A stretch of 64,000 bases of DNA, taken from the NCBI RefSeq assembly GCF_900149695.1, contig NZ_LT703006.1, positions 124,001-188,000 on the forward strand, given 5' to 3'. The notes beneath the pieces were generated by a model. The model worked only from the letters and a program-made list of their open reading frames with translations, ran no database searches and was not told the DNA's origin. The position numbers and the translations under genes were made by a program. Source of the DNA: Anderseniella sp. Alg231-50 (GTDB taxonomy: Bacteria; Pseudomonadota; Alphaproteobacteria; Rhizobiales; Aestuariivirgaceae). Positions within the stretch are counted from its first letter, which is position 1, and the number at the start of each line of letters is the position of its first letter. Below are positions 8,779 to 16,974 of the stretch, in pieces.

Positions 8779-9102
8779 CTAGCCTTCGTTTTCAAGCTGG
8801 GTGATAGCCTCCGCCATCAAATCGTCCATGTGGCGGCGAATCTGATGGTCGGACTGCTCTACCCCGGCGGCATCGAAGTCCTCTCTTACCTTGCGAAACA
8901 CATCATCGTCGCCCGCTTCCTCAAAATCGGCCTTGATGACGTCCTTCGCATAAGCATCGGCCTCATCGCCGGACTTGCCCATCAGGCCTGCAGCCCACAG
9001 GCCCAGAAGCTTGTTGCGCCGCGCCGTTGCCTTGAACTGAAGTTCCTGGTCATGGGCAAATTTGCCTTCGAAGCCTTTTTGCCGATTGTCGAAATTGCTC
9101 AT
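8779..9102 (-). CDS. F1-ATPase inhibitor zeta-type protein (DUF1476)
   Basis: 107 residues, all helical and strongly charged, starting MSNFDNRQKGFEGKFAHDQE and continuing ATARRNKLLGLWAAGLMG. This is the alphaproteobacterial DUF1476/zeta family, shown in Paracoccus to inhibit the F1 motor of ATP synthase and so prevent ATP hydrolysis. Length and start are typical. It is the first gene of a three-gene minus-strand run with the aldolase and is divergent from purC. Confidence 0.92.
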   Translation of the reverse strand: MSNFDNRQKGFEGKFAHDQELQFKATARRNKLLGLWAAGLMGKSGDEADAYAKDVIKADFEEAGDDDVFRKVREDFDAAGVEQSDHQIRRHMDDLMAEAITQLENEG

Positions 9103-9301
9103 CCGTATATGTGCTCCGTTGTAAGCGCCTGATATTTAGTGTTCTTCAAGACATAGACAATCGCCGTGGCAGCTTCAATACGTGTTGTGCGGCATTGCGC
9201 AGCATAAACCCGGAAAATATAAATACTGTTTGAAACCGGCAAGGGAATCACCCACTTCCATTGTACCCGTACTCCATCTGGTCTAGAGAATGGCTTTAGG
9301 C

Positions 9302-9322
9302 GTAAACGGTTTAAGCCGTTTT
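9302..9322 (+). terminator. Possible small hairpin with T run in the purC leader
   Basis: AAACGG and CCGTTT flank TTTAAG and are followed by a short T run, 24 bases before the purC start. It could attenuate transcription or be chance. The whole 9103-9345 spacer shows no gene. Confidence 0.3.
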
Positions 9323-9345
9323 TGCAGCCATCAGGGAATTTCTAA

Positions 9346-10116
9346 ATGAACCAGCGCCGCAGACGCATTTATGAAGGCAAGGCAAAGATCCTGTATGAGG
9401 GTCCGGAACCCGGCACGGTGGTTGTCCATTTCAAGGATGACGCCACCGCCTTCAACGCCGAGAAGAAGGCAGTCATCGAGGGCAAAGGCGTTCTGAACAA
9501 CCGGATTTCGGAATTCATATTCGAGCGCCTGAACGACCTGGGCTTGCCGACTCATTTCGTCAAGCGGCTCAACATGCGTGAACAGCTTGTTCGCGAGGTG
9601 GAAATCATTCCTCTTGAAGTCATTGTGCGCAACATCGCCGCCGGTTCCATGGCGAAACGCCTCGGCATTGAGGAAGGTACGGCATTGCCGCGCTCCATCA
9701 TCGAGTTCTGTTACAAGAACGACGAGTTGGGCGATCCGCTCATAGCAGAAGAGCACATCACTGCATTTGGCTGGGCCAGCCCGCAGGAAATAGACGACAT
9801 CATGGCCATGACCATCCGCATCAACGATTTCATGTCCGGCATGTTCGCTGCCATCGGTATCAAGCTTGTCGACTTCAAGATCGAGTTTGGCCGCCAGTAT
9901 GAGGGCGATCTGGTGCGCACCATACTTGCCGACGAGATCAGTCCGGATTCATGCCGGCTGTGGGATATGAAAACCAGCGAAAAGATGGACAAGGACCGCT
10001 TTCGGCGCGATTTGGGCGGCCTGGTGGAAGCCTATCAGGAAGTTGCCCGCCGGCTCGGCATTCTGAATGAAAACGACCAGGGAAAACCATCCAAACCGAC
10101 ACTGGTCAAATCCTGA
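9346..10116 (+). CDS. purC: SAICAR synthetase (phosphoribosylaminoimidazole-succinocarboxamide synthase)
   Basis: 256 residues, the usual length. It ligates aspartate to CAIR in purine synthesis. Diagnostic motifs: [10 protein letters not shown] at the N-terminus, [15 protein letters not shown] at about 87-101, [12 protein letters not shown] at about 174-185, and [12 protein letters not shown] at about 196-207. The ribosome site is AGGGA, ten bases before ATG. It begins the run purC-purS-secreted protein-purQ-Pr6Pr protein, with 47 bases to purS. Confidence 0.97.
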   Translation: MNQRRRRIYEGKAKILYEGPEPGTVVVHFKDDATAFNAEKKAVIEGKGVLNNRISEFIFERLNDLGLPTHFVKRLNMREQLVREVEIIPLEVIVRNIAAGSMAKRLGIEEGTALPRSIIEFCYKNDELGDPLIAEEHITAFGWASPQEIDDIMAMTIRINDFMSGMFAAIGIKLVDFKIEFGRQYEGDLVRTILADEISPDSCRLWDMKTSEKMDKDRFRRDLGGLVEAYQEVARRLGILNENDQGKPSKPTLVKS

Positions 10117-10163
10117 CTGCCCGTACGCGCCTTATCTGCACAATCCGAAGGATCTAATGCCGC

Positions 10164-10403
10164 ATGAAAGCCAAGGTTATCATTACACTCAAAAACGGCG
10201 TGCTTGACCCGCAAGGCAAGGCCATAGAAGGCGCGCTGACCAGTCTCGGGTTTTCCGGCGTGGAAAATGTGCGCCAGGGAAAATTCATCGAGCTGGATGT
10301 TGACGCAGCAAATTCTGATGAAGCACAGGCTACAGTCGAGGCCATGTGCGAAAAACTGTTGTCCAATACGGTGATTGAAAATTACCGCGTGGAGGTCGAG
10401 TGA
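10164..10403 (+). CDS. purS: Phosphoribosylformylglycinamidine synthase subunit PurS
   Basis: 79 residues starting MKAKVIITLKNGVLDPQGKA, the standard PurS opening. PurS bridges PurL and PurQ in the three-part FGAM synthase. Its TGA stop overlaps the GTG start of the next gene (GTGA at 10400-10403), which implies translational coupling. Confidence 0.96.
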   Translation: MKAKVIITLKNGVLDPQGKAIEGALTSLGFSGVENVRQGKFIELDVDAANSDEAQATVEAMCEKLLSNTVIENYRVEVE

Positions 10404-10948
10404 ACTTCGTAAAAAGCCTGTTGCCGGCACTTGCGGCAATCTCTTTGACATGGTCGCCGGCAGATGCGGTTGACACCCGCAAGCTTGAAATAACCATGAA
10501 AATCGGCGGCAAACCCTACGATGTCGTGGCCGAACCGTTTGCCAATTGGCAATTGGCCTCTGAAGGTCAGGTTTCCCTGGACCAGAAGTTCAACATTCAA
10601 CCGGACGGCAAGAGCGGCCTGATACAGGTCAAGATCGCCCCCGGGGCCAAAGGCCAGAAAATGCCGAACCCGTGCGGCCTCCTGCGCGGTCTGTCCCAGT
10701 CACTGAAGAAAAGCGGGCTTCGCCTGTCGCCCGGACGCAAACCGCAGATCAACATGATCCCTGTCTGCTCAATGGTGGCGGAAAGCTCGCTGAGAACAAT
10801 GTTCTACTATTCCGCCTCGTTTGTGACGGATGGCCTCCTGATAGCTGGCGTTGCCCGCAATTCGCGCGATCTTACCGATGATCAGATCAACGAGTTTTCC
10901 CGTTACCTTGCATCCATTCAGGTAAAACCAAAGGAAGTAACGCAATGA
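10400..10948 (+). CDS. Exported protein of unknown function embedded between purS and purQ
   Basis: 182 residues starting at GTG 10400, with a signal peptide (hydrophobic residues about 6-20, likely cut near SPADA-VD). The mature domain has two conserved-looking cysteines (near MPNPCGLL and IPVCSMV) and alternating beta-strand character ([40 protein letters not shown]). Start and stop overlap purS (GTGA) and purQ (ATGA), so it is translated as part of the purine operon although the product is exported. I do not recognise the family. No link to purine chemistry can be read from the sequence. Confidence 0.85.
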   Translation: MNFVKSLLPALAAISLTWSPADAVDTRKLEITMKIGGKPYDVVAEPFANWQLASEGQVSLDQKFNIQPDGKSGLIQVKIAPGAKGQKMPNPCGLLRGLSQSLKKSGLRLSPGRKPQINMIPVCSMVAESSLRTMFYYSASFVTDGLLIAGVARNSRDLTDDQINEFSRYLASIQVKPKEVTQ

Positions 10949-11610
10949 AGGCGGCGGTCATTGTTTTTCCGGGGATCAATCGCGAAAACGATATGGCCCG
11001 GGCGCTTGAAAATGGCGCCGGTGCCAGCGTAACCAGAGTTTGGCATACGGAAACCAGCTTGCCGGCCGGTACCGATCTTGTTGCCGTTCCCGGCGGGTTT
11101 TCCTACGGCGACTATCTGCGCTGCGGCGCAATTGCCGGACGCTCTCCGGTGATGAAGTCGATCATCGATCATGCCAACCGCGGCGGCCTGGTACTTGGCG
11201 TGTGCAACGGCTTTCAGATCCTCACCGAAGCAGGGCTTCTGCCCGGCGCCCTGATGCGTAATGCAGGGCTCAAGTTCGTGTGCAGGCAGGTCCGCCTGAG
11301 CGTCGAGAATGATGCCACTTTCTTTTCCCGCACGATGAAGAAGGGCGATGTGGTGTCCTGCCCTGTCGCTCACCATGATGGCAACTACTTTGCTGATGCG
11401 AATACCCTCAACCAACTCGAAGGCGAAGGCCGGGTCGTGTTCCGTTATGCCGAGGGCACCAATCCCAACGGGGCCATCAACGACATTGCAGGCATCGTCA
11501 ATGCTGCCGGCAACGTGCTCGGAATGATGCCTCATCCGGAGAACATGATTGAGCCCCTGCATGGCAAAATCGACTGCATGCCTCTGTTTGAAGGTCTGGC
11601 CGCGGCCTGA
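10945..11610 (+). CDS. purQ: Phosphoribosylformylglycinamidine synthase, glutaminase subunit
   Basis: 221 residues. Class I glutamine amidotransferase that supplies ammonia to PurL. The catalytic triad is complete: Cys87 in GVCNGFQ, and His197 and Glu199 in MMPHPENM. The opening [16 protein letters not shown] is typical. ATG overlaps the stop of the exported-protein gene (ATGA). Followed after 24 bases by the Pr6Pr membrane protein. Confidence 0.97.
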   Translation: MKAAVIVFPGINRENDMARALENGAGASVTRVWHTETSLPAGTDLVAVPGGFSYGDYLRCGAIAGRSPVMKSIIDHANRGGLVLGVCNGFQILTEAGLLPGALMRNAGLKFVCRQVRLSVENDATFFSRTMKKGDVVSCPVAHHDGNYFADANTLNQLEGEGRVVFRYAEGTNPNGAINDIAGIVNAAGNVLGMMPHPENMIEPLHGKIDCMPLFEGLAAA

Positions 11611-11634
11611 AAAACACCACACTGTAGGTGCGCA

Positions 11635-12309
11635 ATGCGCTTTATGTCAGGTTCATCACACCCTGAATTCGCGCAATGGCTGGCCAGGTTCGGGTTAGTC
11701 CTGGGTATTGTCGCTATCGCCGGTCAGTACATCTTTTTTCAACCGCTTTTCAGGCAAATGGGGCTGGGACTGATTGGATCCGCCTTTGGCATGTTGATGT
11801 ATCTGACCATCCTCACCAATCTGATGCTGCTTGCGGCGTACTGGTCATCACTGGCCAAAGGCCGCGGCAAGATAGCTGCCTTTTTCAGCCAGACGGGAGT
11901 GCGGAGTGCGCTCGCCGCCCATATCGCGCTGGTCGCGATTGTCTATGTAACCGCAATTCGCGGACAACTCGCCCTGACACCGGCAATGCTCGTGACCGAT
12001 GCTTTGCTGCATTACCTGGCGCCTGTCGTCTATCTGGCGTGGTGGTGGCAGCTCTCCGGCAAATGCGCCGTAAACTACTCGGACATTCCCAGATGGATGG
12101 CGTGGCCGGCAATCTATCTCGGCGTGATCATGATGGCGGGCCTGACAACAGGTGCCTTCATATATCCAATTTTCGATGTAAGCCGGTTGGGTGCCGCCAT
12201 TGTTGCAATCAACATCACCCTGGTGTTCTGCCTGCTGGCATTGATCTGTGCCGGGCTGGTGTTTGTGGCCAAGGCGCAGTCTGCGAACACGAATGCTCCG
12301 GCCAGGTGA
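11635..12309 (+). CDS. Pr6Pr-family membrane protein
   Basis: 224 residues with about six transmembrane helices. Family marks: the first-loop MYLTILTNLMLL, the central DALLHYLAPVVYLAWWW, and the later Y-P pair in AIYLGVIMMAGLTTGAFIYP. Function is unknown; the fold is distantly related to eukaryotic androgen-induced FAR-17a/AIG1 proteins. It follows purQ closely and is probably co-transcribed with it, but nothing ties it to purines. The stop codon lies in the loop of the hairpin at 12295-12325. Confidence 0.8.
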   Translation: MRFMSGSSHPEFAQWLARFGLVLGIVAIAGQYIFFQPLFRQMGLGLIGSAFGMLMYLTILTNLMLLAAYWSSLAKGRGKIAAFFSQTGVRSALAAHIALVAIVYVTAIRGQLALTPAMLVTDALLHYLAPVVYLAWWWQLSGKCAVNYSDIPRWMAWPAIYLGVIMMAGLTTGAFIYPIFDVSRLGAAIVAINITLVFCLLALICAGLVFVAKAQSANTNAPAR

Positions 12310-12325
12310 AATTCCTGGCCGGAGC
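12295..12325 (+). terminator. Perfect 12-bp inverted repeat at the end of the purQ/Pr6Pr unit
   Basis: GCTCCGGCCAGG (12295-12306) and CCTGGCCGGAGC (12314-12325) enclose a 7-base loop that contains the stop codon. No T run follows, so it may be a weak terminator or an mRNA-stabilising hairpin. Confidence 0.5.
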
Positions 12326-12405
12326 GCCGGGCCAAAAGGCCCTCAGGGAACCGAACCTGCCGGAGGGTGAAATGCTGGCGGGTTCGGCGAGCCGAAGTTT
12401 TAAGC

Positions 12406-12648
12406 TTACAGTTTCAATTTGGGCCAGCGGTCAGCTTCCGTCATTGCCTGTTCGCGGCTGATGCCGATATCAGCCAGTTCATGGTCTGACAGATCTCGCA
12501 ATTGCCGGCGCGAGCGGTTGAAATCGATGCACCGGCAGTACCAGCGCCACACAACCAACCATACAGGACGCGTTTTCACCGGTGCATGATTTGTCTGATT
12601 GAGGTGGTGTCCCCGCATCGAATTCAAAATTGTATCTATTGCACCCAT
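12406..12648 (-). CDS. DUF1127-family small protein
   Basis: 80 residues from the ATG at 12646-12648, which has a strong AGGAGG site. The open frame extends to 12753 but would run into the divergent gene. The C-terminal signature is RRQLRDLSDHELADIGISREQ, with an aromatic VVWRWYCR segment before it. Proteins of this family are short basic proteins of alphaproteobacteria. It is divergent from a MocR-type regulator gene 103 bases away, an arrangement that suggests regulation by that neighbour. Confidence 0.88.
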   Translation of the reverse strand: MGAIDTILNSMRGHHLNQTNHAPVKTRPVWLVVWRWYCRCIDFNRSRRQLRDLSDHELADIGISREQAMTEADRWPKLKL

Positions 12649-12751
12649 GATAAGCCTCCTTTCAGGCTTGAAATTGTCATCCAACTGGTCAAATCGACCG
12701 AGACGAGTGATGCATTGCATTTTCGATTGATTCAATGTATTTATTGTCACC

Positions 12752-14182
12752 ATGACAAATTGGTTTCCTGAAATTCAACGAACCGGTGCGCCTATTTACG
12801 TGGAAATTGCGGATGCAATGGCGCATGACATTGACAACGGGAAGCTGCAGCCAGGCGAAAAACTACCTCCACAACGCAATTTGGCGTTCGATATAGGGGT
12901 GACAATAGGTACAATTGGGCGGGCGTACGCACTGGCACGCCAGCGCGGGCTTGTAACAGGCGAGGTAGGTCGCGGGACTTATGTCCGCTGCAGTGAGCCG
13001 CCACTGTCTGAAGCCGTCACGGCATCGTCCGGGTTCCAACAGGCAACGGGAGAGGCGATACCCGATGGCATCCATCCCGCCCCCGGCAAACTGCGCCTCG
13101 ATTCGACCAGTGCACCGGAGGTTGGACAGTCCAGCTTCATAACCCGCCACGTGGCCGCTATCATGGCCGATTATCCCGACAAGACCACCGACTATATCCG
13201 CTCGCTGAAACCGGAATGGCAACAGGCCGGCCAGGCCTGGCTGTCAACCGGCGGATGGCAGGCCGATGTGGCGTCCATCGTGCCGACACTGGGGGTTCAT
13301 GCCGGTATGATGGCGGCCATTGCCACGCTCACCGCACCCGGAGACCGGGTTGCGTTTGAAGCGGTTACCTACGCCTCCCTGGCGCGGGCTGTTAACTTGA
13401 TCGGGCGCCGGCCGATATCGGTCCCGATGACCGAAGACGGTATAGATGTAGACGCCTTCGACCACCTGTGTGCCAACCAGCATCCCAAGGCAGTAGTGGT
13501 GATTCCCACTATCCAGAACCCGACCACAGCCATCATGCCGGCCGCCACCCGCGAGAACCTTGCCACAATCGCGCGCAAGCACGGTGTGTGGATCATAGAA
13601 GACAACATCTATGGAGCGTGTGTGGACGAGGCCCCTGCTCCCATCGCCGCTCTGGCGCCGGATATCACTTTCCACATGGGCGGATTGTCCAAGGCGGTTG
13701 CCGCAGGCATCCGGTCAGCCTGGGTGTCGTGTCCGCCAGCCTATGTCAGGTCGCTGCCGGTTGCGCACAAGATGCTGACCGGCGGCATGCCGTTCATGCT
13801 GGCTGAAACCGCCGCCCGCATTGTACGCGCCGGAGAAGCCAACACCATAGCGCGCGCGGTTCTGCGTGAGAACCTGTCCCGCCTGGCCATTATACGAGAA
13901 ACCCTGTCAGGCCATGATTTCCGGTCCCACGACAACAGTGCATTCATCTGGCTCAAACTCCCCGAGCCGTGGCGGGCCAGCCTGTTCGTATCGGCAGCGC
14001 GTGACATAGGCCTGCTGGTGGACGGCGACGACGAATTCCAGTTTTCACAGGACCAGGCCAGCCTGCACCGGATCCGCATTGCCTTTTCCACAATACCCTC
14101 ACACGCCACCTTGCGCGATGCACTGGTGCGCCTGCGCCGCCTGCTGGACGCCGGCCCCTCTGGCTATGACAGCTATACCTGA
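12752..14182 (+). CDS. MocR-type regulator (GntR winged helix fused to PLP aminotransferase fold)
   Basis: 476 residues. Residues about 10-80 form a GntR winged helix (IYVEIADAMAHDIDNGKLQPGEKLPPQRNLA read across residues 16-45). The rest is a fold-type I aminotransferase domain with the PLP-binding Lys in GGLSKAVAAGIRSAW and the IIEDNIYGACVDE strand. MocR proteins are usually transcription factors that sense PLP or an amine. It is divergent from the DUF1127 gene, a plausible target. Similar short sequence elements lie at the starts of both genes (see findings). Confidence 0.9.
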   Translation: MTNWFPEIQRTGAPIYVEIADAMAHDIDNGKLQPGEKLPPQRNLAFDIGVTIGTIGRAYALARQRGLVTGEVGRGTYVRCSEPPLSEAVTASSGFQQATGEAIPDGIHPAPGKLRLDSTSAPEVGQSSFITRHVAAIMADYPDKTTDYIRSLKPEWQQAGQAWLSTGGWQADVASIVPTLGVHAGMMAAIATLTAPGDRVAFEAVTYASLARAVNLIGRRPISVPMTEDGIDVDAFDHLCANQHPKAVVVIPTIQNPTTAIMPAATRENLATIARKHGVWIIEDNIYGACVDEAPAPIAALAPDITFHMGGLSKAVAAGIRSAWVSCPPAYVRSLPVAHKMLTGGMPFMLAETAARIVRAGEANTIARAVLRENLSRLAIIRETLSGHDFRSHDNSAFIWLKLPEPWRASLFVSAARDIGLLVDGDDEFQFSQDQASLHRIRIAFSTIPSHATLRDALVRLRRLLDAGPSGYDSYT

Positions 14183-14442
14183 ATCGCAGAAAACCGCCCC
14201 TAAGCGGAAACCGTAAACTGGCCCAGTTTAATTCAATTTTTCAATAACTTAAACTTGCATTCTAAAACTGAAAATTTGAACTTCATGGTTCAGTTCAGCT
14301 TAGGTATCCCACGCGGTTTGTGTCCGGTTATCGCCACTACGCTGCTAGTATAAAGCGTTAACCAATGAACCGGCGATCTGGAAAATCGACCCTCACGCTC
14401 CGGTTCAAAGGCCCCGTATTCGCCTGAAGGAGACACAGGTAG

Positions 14443-15981
14443 ATGAACAAGTCACGTACACCCCTTTTGCCCCTGAAGAAGTTTTTATCAAACCAGTCAG
14501 GCGCCGCAGCTTTGGTACTCGCCACCGCATCGGTGCCGCTGGTGATGGCCGCCGGCGCGGCTGTGGACTACGGCAATTCAGTGGCCGCGCAGGCCCGCCT
14601 GCAAGCAGCCACCGATGCCGCAGCACTTGCTGCCGGGCGTGAATCGAATCGTTCAGCCGCGGAACTGGAGACCATCGCCAACAGGTACTTCAAATCCAAC
14701 TATGCCGCACCTTCGAACGCTGACCAGCCAACAATGAGCCTGAGTGTCGGCGCTGACGGACGATTGCAGGTGAACGGCGAGGTGAAAGTGAAGAACTACC
14801 TTATCGCCATAGCCGGTTTCAGCAAAACAACCGTGCGGGCCTCTTCCCAGGTCGCCAAGGACGGCAGCGGACTTGAAGTGGCACTGGTGTTCGACAATAC
14901 CGGTTCCATGGGCAATCAAAGCCGGCTCTCAACCCTCAAGGTCGCGGCCCGTGATTTCGTCAATATCCTGTTCGGCCCGCGCGAAACCGCCAAAACCCTG
15001 AAAATAGCCGTGGTGCCGTTTTCGCAGTTCGTGAATGTCGGACCCGAAAAGGCTACCGAAAACTGGATCGACAAGGCAGGCCTTAACGCCTACTCAAAAG
15101 CCAATTTTTCATCAAGCAGCTGGCACAACTGGAAAGCCTGGGACGAAATTTCTAACCGCTCCTGGACTGGATGTGTTGAATCGCGTGCCGGTGCTCTGTC
15201 GGTTGATGATACGGCGCCTGACATCAACAACGGTGCAACCCTGTTTACGCCTGCATTTTCGCCGGACGAACCTGGCACCGACACTTCCAGGGCCGAATTT
15301 GAAATCGGCGATGGCAGTATTTACCGTTACAGAAACAGTTATCTGGCGGACAGCAACATCTCCAGCCTCAATGAACGCTTGCGCCACCAGGACAAATACC
15401 AGAGTGCTTCCGTTTCAACCACGTCACGCGGTCCCGACAGGGGCTGCAACATTCAACCCATCCTGGCCTTGAACAATGTCAAACAACCAGTGCTGGACAC
15501 CCTGCACAACATGACGGCCAGCGGTTACACGCACGTTGCCGAAGGGGTTGGCTGGGGTTTGCGGGTATTGTCGCCAGGTGCGCCGTTTACCGAAGGTGTG
15601 TCCTATTCGGACCCAAAAATAACCAAGGCCATGGTGCTGTTGACCGACGGCGAGAACACATTTGATTCTGAACCAAATCACATCAGGTCGACCTATACGG
15701 CATATGGTTATCTGGGCCAGGCGCGACTTGGTTCGACCAACTATCACACAGCCGTTGCGGCGCAAAACACACTCCTGCAGCAGGCCTGCGCCAATGTGAA
15801 AGCGAAGGAAATCGTTGTCTATTCGTTTGCCTACAATGTGCCGAGCGCTACCCAGCGCAACCTGATCAAGAACTGCGCAACCAGCCCGGAGAAATATTTC
15901 GACCCTCCGACAAACGCTGCACTGGTGGCCAGCTTCCAGCAGATTGCGGACGAACTGCGCAAGCTGCATCTAAGCCGGTAG
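14443..15981 (+). CDS. TadE/TadG-like protein with von Willebrand A domain
   Basis: 512 residues. The N-terminal TadE-like membrane anchor has SNQSGAAALVLATASVPLV (residues 16-34) and then AAVDYGNSVAAQARLQAATDAA, as in TadG. A vWA domain starts near 145 with the MIDAS-like DNTGSM (Asp151, Thr153, Ser155) and a later ALVLLTDGEN-like strand. Such proteins are pseudopilin-like parts of Flp/Tad pilus systems or related surface structures. No other tad gene is in the window, so this is an isolated TadG-like gene whose pilus locus, if any, lies elsewhere. It has an AAGGAG ribosome site. Confidence 0.88.
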   Translation: MNKSRTPLLPLKKFLSNQSGAAALVLATASVPLVMAAGAAVDYGNSVAAQARLQAATDAAALAAGRESNRSAAELETIANRYFKSNYAAPSNADQPTMSLSVGADGRLQVNGEVKVKNYLIAIAGFSKTTVRASSQVAKDGSGLEVALVFDNTGSMGNQSRLSTLKVAARDFVNILFGPRETAKTLKIAVVPFSQFVNVGPEKATENWIDKAGLNAYSKANFSSSSWHNWKAWDEISNRSWTGCVESRAGALSVDDTAPDINNGATLFTPAFSPDEPGTDTSRAEFEIGDGSIYRYRNSYLADSNISSLNERLRHQDKYQSASVSTTSRGPDRGCNIQPILALNNVKQPVLDTLHNMTASGYTHVAEGVGWGLRVLSPGAPFTEGVSYSDPKITKAMVLLTDGENTFDSEPNHIRSTYTAYGYLGQARLGSTNYHTAVAAQNTLLQQACANVKAKEIVVYSFAYNVPSATQRNLIKNCATSPEKYFDPPTNAALVASFQQIADELRKLHLSR

Positions 15982-16027
15982 ACACCACGATTGCCGCTTG
16001 GAGTGCTCGTTGCGCCTCACCGCGCAA

Positions 16028-16100
16028 GGGAAGCACTTCCGGCAAAGGAGAGAGCGCGCAGGACATCGTGTATGTCCTGCGCGCTCTGCTCGGGCTTCCC
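16028..16100. repeat. Large inverted repeat between convergent genes (terminator-like cruciform)
   Basis: A perfect 16-bp stem (16051-16066 with 16072-16087, 5-base loop) is nested inside an outer GGGAAGC/GCTTCCC pair (16028-16034 with 16094-16100). It lies between the convergent ends of the TadG-like and thioredoxin-like genes. No T tract follows on either strand. Confidence 0.7.
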
Positions 16101-16188
16101 GGCTGAAGCCTTTCTGTCAGGCGATTAAAGGTTCTGCAGCCGGCGCGGGCATCACCCGGCAGCTTCAAGCTCGTCTCGACAACGCGAA

Positions 16189-16779
16189 CTACACCTTTGC
16201 CTCGGCGAGCAGTTCGCTGATCATGGTCTGCACATTTTCATAGTCAAAGAAGCCGAACTCCTGGAACCGGATGATACCGTCCTTGTCGATAACAGCAGTT
16301 TCCGGCGTGCCGCGTGTATTGTAAGCCAGCATGGTTTCCGGCAGGTGGCTGCCGTCCTTGTGCCGGTCCAGTCCGACAGGCAGGCCAATCTCCTTTTCCT
16401 TGATATAGGCCGTCAGCCGGTCATTGTTCTGGTACTTGTGGCCTTCGAATACCGTGTGGATTTTCACCATCTGGAGGTGGCCTGACCTGATGTCGTCCGC
16501 GAACACTTGCTGCCAGTGTTTCATCAGCGGTCCGGAAAACTTGTTGCACCCCGGACACCAGAGCTGAAAGAAGTCGATGATGATGACTTTTCCCCTGTTG
16601 CCGGCGATGCTGCCGCCATCACCATTCAGCCAGCCCGACAGGTCCCATTCCGGCGCAGACTTGCCTGCTGCGGCCAGCACACGCTGGCTGGACGCGCCGG
16701 TGATGCCGGCCGCCGCCGCTGCAATCGCGGCCGATTGTGCCAGAAACGTCCGTCGAGTCTGGTTCTGCTTGCTGGTCAT
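16189..16779 (-). CDS. Tat-exported thioredoxin-like (TlpA/redoxin) protein
   Basis: 196 residues. The N-terminus has a twin-arginine motif (TRRTFLAQS, residues 8-16) and a long alanine-rich hydrophobic region, so it is predicted to be exported by the Tat route. The redoxin domain has IIIDFFQLWCPGCNK with the CxxC pair at Cys75 and Cys78, and a TPETAVIDKDGIIRF strand with the cis-Pro region. It is likely a periplasmic thiol-disulfide protein. It is divergent from purL and faces the TadG-like gene across a large inverted repeat. Confidence 0.87.
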   Translation of the reverse strand: MTSKQNQTRRTFLAQSAAIAAAAAGITGASSQRVLAAAGKSAPEWDLSGWLNGDGGSIAGNRGKVIIIDFFQLWCPGCNKFSGPLMKHWQQVFADDIRSGHLQMVKIHTVFEGHKYQNNDRLTAYIKEKEIGLPVGLDRHKDGSHLPETMLAYNTRGTPETAVIDKDGIIRFQEFGFFDYENVQTMISELLAEAKV

Positions 16780-16974
16780 GGCTGGTTCTCCGGTTCACTG
16801 AAACGCCACCCAACCGTGCAACACGCCTGTTGCCGCTCACAACCAAATTCTTCGTGAGCCTGTGTCGTCACCGCGACACACTGTCCAAAACTTGCAGTTT
16901 GCCATGTATCCGGCGACGTCCTTGCGCTAAAAGACATTTTTCTGACGGCCCTTAAAGATCGAGCACGCCCGCGC

